This document shows positions 60,549 through 64,000 of a DNA stretch of 64,000 nucleotides, piece after piece. Location: assembly GCA_035380245.1 (NCBI GenBank), contig DAOSXA010000001.1, forward strand, positions 62,001 to 126,000, in the 5' to 3' direction. The notes beneath the pieces were generated by a model that saw only the letters and a program-made list of their open reading frames with translations, was not told the DNA's origin and did no database searches. The first letter of the stretch is position 1. Every line of letters begins with the position of its first letter. The position numbers and the translations under genes are program-made. The stretch is from Candidatus Zixiibacteriota bacterium (GTDB taxonomy: Bacteria > Zixibacteria > MSB-5A5 > GN15 > FEB-12).

Positions 60549-61403
60549 TCACTTATGCGAAACCATAATTACTCCCCCGAGTACCAGCACTACTCCAGAC
60601 ATCTCGAATAACGTCAATTGCTCCCCCAGCACCAAGTAGCCGAGCACAATCGCCACTACCGGTGTAATATAACCTATTGCCGACACGACCACCACCCTGA
60701 TACGGGCCAGGAGCCAATAATAACCCAGGAAGGTTACGACCGTGCCGATCAGCGCCAGGTACAACAAGGAACCAACCGAGCGAGCGTTCATGGAAAAATC
60801 AGCCGGATTTTCAAACAACAGCGCCGCCAGCAACAACGGTACGAAACCGAACAGCATCTGGATTCCGGCCGACACCACGATATCATCGCGGCTGAAGCAT
60901 CGTTTGTGTAAAACCGTGCCGAACGCCGAAGTCACAGCTCCCCCTACGGCCAGTATCACCCCCCATAAAAGCGACTGCGACACCTGCATGGAATCCAGCG
61001 AAATGATCACAACTCCGACAAATCCGATCAACAAACCGCACCAATGCAGCAATCTCAAACGCTCCGCCGGCAGCATAAATATCGAAAACAACGCTATGAA
61101 AAACGTGAACGAGGCAAACAGCGCCGATGTCAGCGCGGAACTGAGATGTTCCTCCGCCAGATAAACCATGGCATAGCTAATCCCGAACATGAACAAACCC
61201 GGAATACCTCGTCTTACAAAGCGCTCCACAGTGTCCGGCAAACGCCGTCGCTGGACCAGGATTATTCCCCAGATCACCGTCGCTGCTATCGCGAAGCGAA
61301 ATCCCGAGGAATACAGGGGCGGGGCCTCCGCTACTCCTATTTTGATCGCCATCCAGGTCGAGCCCCAGATCGCGCACAATACACTGTAAACGAGATAAAT
61401 CAT
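60549..61403 (-). CDS. EamA/DMT-family exporter
   Basis: This 284-residue inner-membrane protein has ten helices in two EamA repeats. The first opens with LVYSVLCAIWGSTWMAIKIGV; the second with LLWGVILAVGGAVTSAFGTVLHKR and ends AIGYITPVVAIVLGYLVLGEQLTLFEMSGVVLVLGGV. Members export amino acids or metabolites; the substrate is not readable. It is translationally coupled to rsmE. Confidence 0.9.
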   Translation of the reverse strand: MIYLVYSVLCAIWGSTWMAIKIGVAEAPPLYSSGFRFAIAATVIWGIILVQRRRLPDTVERFVRRGIPGLFMFGISYAMVYLAEEHLSSALTSALFASFTFFIALFSIFMLPAERLRLLHWCGLLIGFVGVVIISLDSMQVSQSLLWGVILAVGGAVTSAFGTVLHKRCFSRDDIVVSAGIQMLFGFVPLLLAALLFENPADFSMNARSVGSLLYLALIGTVVTFLGYYWLLARIRVVVVSAIGYITPVVAIVLGYLVLGEQLTLFEMSGVVLVLGGVIMVSHK

Positions 61404-61584
61404 CGCGACAATTAACCTATTCCCGGCGTGTCAAGTCAACAAATCTACCTATGAAACCGCATACCTTTACCTGTCTCTAAAAAGACGCCGAATAATGCCT
61501 CATTACAAAAAAAAGTAGTTGACGCTACTGCACAATACGGCTTAGTCTTGATCTTCATAGGTACTAACCATAAGGAGATTACGA

Positions 61585-62118
61585 GTGGCCTACTACGAGG
61601 GCATAATCAAGAATACCGAGTTTTTTACCACTTCCGAACTCGCCAAGAAACTCAAGATGAACGCTCAGGTGATCACCCGCAAAGTACAAGCAGGTGAGAT
61701 ATCCGCTTATAAAATCGGCAAGGACTGGCGCATTCCCGAACAGTCCGTTTATTCCTGGCTCGAAGAGCTATCCAACCAGACCGAAGGCAATGGTAACGGC
61801 AACAGCAATGGGAAAGGCAACGGCAACGGTAAATCTATCGCAGCCAAAAACGAGACAGTCCAGCTCCAGCCGATTCCGCCCATGTCCGCCGCTCTGTCTG
61901 CAAAGAATGATCTTCGTTCCAAGCGGATGTATCTGCTCGAGTATATCCTCGCTCAGTTCGAGCCGGAACGCTCCTATGCCGAAGATGAAGTCAACATGAT
62001 CATTGCCCGTTATCATAACGACTACGAAACCATCCGAAGAGAGTTCGTTCTGGAGCGGATGATGGACCACGCCGGTGAAAAATATCGCCGTCGCGCCGGC
62101 TACAAATTTACCGACTAA
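61585..62118 (+). CDS. Excisionase-type HTH regulator with C-terminal DUF2087
   Basis: This 177-residue protein has an MerR/excisionase-like helix-turn-helix (FTTSELAKKLKMNAQVITRKVQAGEISAYKIGKDWRIPEQSVYSWLEE, ~14-62). A low-complexity Gly/Asn/Lys linker (EGNGNGNSNGKGNGNGK) follows, then DUF2087 (SKRMYLLEYILAQFEPERSYAEDEVNMIIARYHNDYETIRREFVLERMMDHAGEKYRRRAGYKFTD). DUF2087 is often found with HTH domains in transcription regulators. AAGGAG precedes the GTG start. Its target is unknown. Confidence 0.85.
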   Translation: MAYYEGIIKNTEFFTTSELAKKLKMNAQVITRKVQAGEISAYKIGKDWRIPEQSVYSWLEELSNQTEGNGNGNSNGKGNGNGKSIAAKNETVQLQPIPPMSAALSAKNDLRSKRMYLLEYILAQFEPERSYAEDEVNMIIARYHNDYETIRREFVLERMMDHAGEKYRRRAGYKFTD

Positions 62119-62148
62119 AAAAAGTCCCGGCCTTCTCGACCGGGACTT
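62115..62148 (-). terminator. Intrinsic terminator of the DUF2723 gene
   Basis: On the minus strand AAGTCCCGG (62148-62140) pairs with CCGGGACTT (62130-62122) and is followed by a run of Ts. It overlaps the stop codon of the converging HTH gene. Confidence 0.8.
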
Positions 62149-62178
62149 CTCATCTCTATCCACATAAACAGATGTGCC

Positions 62179-64000
62179 TTATCCACCGACAGGCGCTTCA
62201 GTCGAGGGCATAAACATCTCACGCCGAATCTGCTGCAGGAATGGATCGGCCTGATTGACCTTGTATTTCCATTGCAACTCGATCGCATCACGCAACTGAG
62301 GTCTTATATCGCGGCCCGAGCGAGCCATCACCGTTACCAACTTGCGGAAGGCAAAATTGGAATTCGGATTGGCAATAAAGGCTTGCCAGGAAAGATCCAG
62401 TCCCTCATCAACCATCTGGCTGTCGCCGAAACGAAGCCCCATCTCCATATCGGTCAAACCCAGATCCTGCAGATAAAACAGGTTTTCCGGATTCGACTCG
62501 CAAAATGCCGTGAGAGTATCACGCAGACGATACCACAACTCATTGGCTTTGACGGTGTCGCCCGCCAGTTCGTATTGATAGGCCATCATCTGTGTGTTTT
62601 GCCAGTATTCGGGATAAACCTCGAGCATCTTTTCACCCAGAGCCATCGCTCGCGAGGTATCCCCGCTAAACATCAGATCATCGAAGATTTTTCCGGAATT
62701 AACACCGATAGTGACAAACACCCCGGTGGCATTTTCATCACGATAGACTTTCGAATCCTGATAACCGTCATACCGATAATCGTTCATGAAAAGATCGTAC
62801 CCGGCATCGGCATCGATCAATCGCGGCGGCGGAGTCCAATCCAACTTATAAAGCAGCCCGATCGAATAAGTGTACTGGCGCAGACCCAGCGGTGACTCGG
62901 CGTACGGTTGTGAGCTGAAGTAAATCGGATTCTTCAACTCCAGTGAGTCTCCATCCTTGATCGTGCTTTCCCAGACGATATCATCCACCATCATATCCTG
63001 CACACGAAGTAACCTGCCGCCGTACGGCAGCGCCTGCAGGAAAGTATGACGACGACGAGCTCTGTCATAGAATTGCTTTTTGGGACGCTGCGTTTCGACG
63101 CCCGGAGCCACCTCATAGGGATACCAGAGAATCTCTTCTTCACTGAGCGAGATAGGGACATCGTAGCGGTTTTTCATCTGCTCCACGTACCAGTCGGTAT
63201 TAAGCAGCGATAAATTCACCACTCGTACGTCTCTGCGATAATTATACACCTCCTGGAGGCACCACACCGGGAAAGTGTCGTTGTCGCCCGAGGTAAACAA
63301 GATAGCGTTCGGCTCGCAGGTATCGAGCAAATTGGCGGCGTAGTTATACGGGATGAAATTATTCGAGCGGTCGTTGGTATGATAACTGTGCGCCAGGCTT
63401 ATCCCCGGCAACAGCGCCAGCACCACCCCGGCTCGAACAAGCATTTTCTGCGTTCCTTCGTTTCCGGCCAGGCTGTCCTTAAGAAATGTCAGAATCGCAG
63501 CTACGCCCATGCCGATGGCAATTCCGAAAAACACGAACGCCGGCGTAAAGAAGTAATCACGGTCGCGCACTTCCATGTAAGCATCACCGCTCATCTCGTT
63601 GTATTGAGTACCGTCGGCGAAGTTCATGTACAAGATCAACCCCACCGAGCAGACTATGAAGAGCGTGAAGAACGGCATGCCTATTTCCGCCCGCTTCAGG
63701 ATCGCTACGATCATTCCAATCATACCGAGCAGGAAAAATACGAAAACGAACTGTGCTCCGCCCTGCGACCATTGTTCCTCGAAATAGGACCAGAATCCCA
63801 TGTGGGCATGGCGACCGAACTGGTTCGACCATTCTCCCCGCCGATGAAACATGCGCTCGACCATACTTTCCTGGCCGTATTGACGACGATCCAGGAAATT
63901 CGTGAAGGTGCGCCAGTCTCGTGAGGGATTATTTTCATCGATTCGCGGATTGATACTGGAACGAATCGGGATAAAGGCATGTACCGATATCCCCATGAAT
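62179..64000 (-). CDS. DUF2723-family membrane protein (5' end outside the window)
   Basis: The minus-strand frame is open to the window edge and encodes at least 606 residues. It begins within the membrane region (GISVHAFIPIRSSINPRIDENNPSRDWRTFTNFLDRRQYG, a DUF2723 landmark). It continues with several helices, then a soluble part with DUF2723-type sequence (ANLLDTCEPNAILFTSGDNDTFPVWCLQEVYNYRRDVRVVNLSLLNTDWYVEQMKN) and a TPR-like C-terminus. DUF2723 proteins resemble GT-C glycosyltransferases and are often large exported-protein glycosylation candidates. The N-terminal catalytic part is not visible. Confidence 0.9.
   Translation of the reverse strand, partial: FMGISVHAFIPIRSSINPRIDENNPSRDWRTFTNFLDRRQYGQESMVERMFHRRGEWSNQFGRHAHMGFWSYFEEQWSQGGAQFVFVFFLLGMIGMIVAILKRAEIGMPFFTLFIVCSVGLILYMNFADGTQYNEMSGDAYMEVRDRDYFFTPAFVFFGIAIGMGVAAILTFLKDSLAGNEGTQKMLVRAGVVLALLPGISLAHSYHTNDRSNNFIPYNYAANLLDTCEPNAILFTSGDNDTFPVWCLQEVYNYRRDVRVVNLSLLNTDWYVEQMKNRYDVPISLSEEEILWYPYEVAPGVETQRPKKQFYDRARRRHTFLQALPYGGRLLRVQDMMVDDIVWESTIKDGDSLELKNPIYFSSQPYAESPLGLRQYTYSIGLLYKLDWTPPPRLIDADAGYDLFMNDYRYDGYQDSKVYRDENATGVFVTIGVNSGKIFDDLMFSGDTSRAMALGEKMLEVYPEYWQNTQMMAYQYELAGDTVKANELWYRLRDTLTAFCESNPENLFYLQDLGLTDMEMGLRFGDSQMVDEGLDLSWQAFIANPNSNFAFRKLVTVMARSGRDIRPQLRDAIELQWKYKVNQADPFLQQIRREMFMPSTEAPVGG

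Overview
The window looks like chromosomal DNA of a Gram-negative-type bacterium from a little-cultured lineage, most likely candidate phylum Zixibacteria or a close relative in the FCB group (inference). Three secreted proteins end in paired dockerin-like repeats of the form GDxNxxGxGPDISDLVYLVTYMFxGGPAP. There are two TonB-dependent receptors with carboxypeptidase-regulatory-like N-termini, several outer-membrane barrels, and frequent GTG/TTG starts with clear AGGAGG-type ribosome binding sites. I see no rRNA, tRNA, CRISPR array, insertion sequence or prophage.

Layout. 0-4 kb: a response regulator fused to a ribosome-hibernation (HPF/RaiA-like) domain, a DUF4405 membrane protein, and a Ca-binding-repeat protein beside an outer-membrane barrel. 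4-7.3 kb: a Fur-box-controlled operon of a His-rich protein and a TonB receptor. 7.4-12.7 kb: a beta-helix/PKD/cohesin-like/dockerin surface protein, then a sigma factor with a zinc-finger/TPR membrane partner. 12.7-14.2 kb: a small winged-helix protein, a Cys peroxiredoxin and a PerR-like regulator with two operator-like dyads. 14.4-21.7 kb: MarR regulator, RND tripartite efflux pump and a RelA/SpoT-type synthetase. 22-24 kb: an outer-membrane barrel and a peroxiredoxin with in-frame UGA (selenocysteine) at the peroxidatic position. 24-32.6 kb: a multi-PAS hybrid kinase, a methyltransferase, a NarL-type two-component pair, and an ammonium transporter with a porin. 32.7-37 kb: a beta-lysine osmolyte operon (MarR, lysine 2,3-aminomutase, Na+/solute symporter, AblB). 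37-46.4 kb: an orphan PhoB-like regulator, a serine hydrolase, a large TonB receptor and a tandemly duplicated dockerin protein; 11-bp direct repeats precede the regulator and the receptor. 46.7-56 kb: a dockerin-bearing trypsin-like protease, a lipoprotein, an octaheme cytochrome lipoprotein and a FadL-like barrel. 56-64 kb: a second selenoprotein (SelW/Rdx-like), MscS, a BlaI/M56 pair, two tiny membrane proteins, RsmE, an EamA exporter, an HTH-DUF2087 regulator and a truncated DUF2723 protein.

The most notable results are two separate selenocysteine genes that simple ORF calling would truncate or split. Each has a bacterial-type SECIS hairpin with a GGU-containing loop at nearly the same distance from its UGA. 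Next are the receiver-HPF fusion, which suggests phospho-relay control of ribosome hibernation, and the shared 11-bp CTAAC-type repeats that suggest a small regulon. Peroxide defence (two peroxiredoxins, a PerR-like regulator), drug efflux, osmoadaptation, nitrogen uptake and cell-surface display are the main physiological themes.
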